A stretch of 64,000 bases of DNA from Winogradskyella sp. Its GTDB lineage: Bacteria > Bacteroidota > Bacteroidia > Flavobacteriales > Flavobacteriaceae. Below are positions 63,955 through 64,000 of the stretch, piece after piece. The position numbers and the translations under genes were made by a program. The stretch lies in the NCBI GenBank assembly GCA_004211785.1, contig SHBX01000009.1, positions 1-64,000 on the forward strand. The letters run 5' to 3'. The notes beneath the pieces were generated by a model. It was not told where the DNA came from, made no database searches, and saw only the letters and a list, made by a program, of their open reading frames with translations. How positions within the stretch are numbered: position 1 is the stretch's first letter; every line of letters starts with the position of its first letter.

Positions 63955-64000
63955 TTATAGCTTAATAAGCCCAATTTTAAAAGCCTTTTTTCTTTGCCTG
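63955..64000 (-). CDS. possible 3' end of an upstream gene running off the window
   Basis: Read on the minus strand, an open frame enters at base 64000 and ends at TAA (63955-63957), giving only the tail KKAFKIGLIKL with basic residues. Such tails are common at the C-terminus of glycosyltransferases, so this may be another cluster gene. The support is weak. Confidence 0.3.
   Translation of the reverse strand, partial: RQRKKAFKIGLIKL

Overview
The window looks like chromosomal DNA of a marine-type flavobacterium (Bacteroidota, Flavobacteriaceae). The evidence is the low GC content, the scarcity of Shine-Dalgarno sequences, the TAnnTTTG-like -7 elements, and lineage-typical families: 2TM-domain proteins with a LytS/LytTR pair, a PorV-like protein, DUF4105/Lnb, a cyclophilin-FKBP fusion and TPR lipoproteins. 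The species cannot be named from the sequence alone. No rRNA, tRNA, CRISPR array, transposase or phage gene was seen.

Left part (1-16300). A CBM9-like sugar-binding gene enters from the left edge and carries an in-frame stop. It is followed by a tightly packed plus-strand operon of secreted or surface hydrolases and companions: M28 peptidase with FN3, ureohydrolase, TraB/Tiki-like lipoprotein, M23 lipoprotein, M1 peptidase and a YdeI/OmdA protein. A minus-strand VWA plus AAA+ ATPase pair follows. Next come a large BNR/sortilin-like propeller protein, an S9 lipoprotein peptidase, a second YdeI-like protein and a Cu/Zn superoxide dismutase that ends in a clear terminator.

Middle (16300-32800). 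An ECF sigma/anti-sigma pair leads into the most unusual part of the window, about 17760-20090. There, three unrelated small genes in the same orientation (DUF2971, a coiled-coil orphan and a VOC protein) alternate with related imperfect palindromic elements. The layout resembles integron gene cassettes, but no integrase is present. A SulP transporter follows, then a minus-strand DUF4331/TPR operon, a LETM1-like plus divergent J-domain pair, and a seven-gene minus-strand operon. That operon encodes a DUF2141 protein, a TPR protein, a LytS-type kinase fused to a 2TM domain, three more 2TM proteins and a LytTR regulator. A lone LCM-type methyltransferase lies opposite it.

Right-centre (32800-44530). 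Mostly housekeeping and envelope genes: a cyclophilin-FKBP isomerase, a RecQ without the usual zinc cysteines, and a kdsD-tatC-CMD-lptB run. These are followed by terC-pssA and by a PorV2-like outer-membrane protein paired with a DUF4105/Lnb-like membrane protein.

Right end (44536-64000). Eighteen closely spaced minus-strand genes form an exopolysaccharide/O-antigen cluster: a priming polyprenyl-phosphate sugar transferase, a Wzy/O-antigen-ligase-like polymerase, seven GT4-type and five GT2/GT-A-type glycosyltransferases, three methyltransferases and an asparagine-synthase-like enzyme. No flippase, Wza/Wzc or nucleotide-sugar synthesis gene is inside the window, so the locus probably continues to the right.
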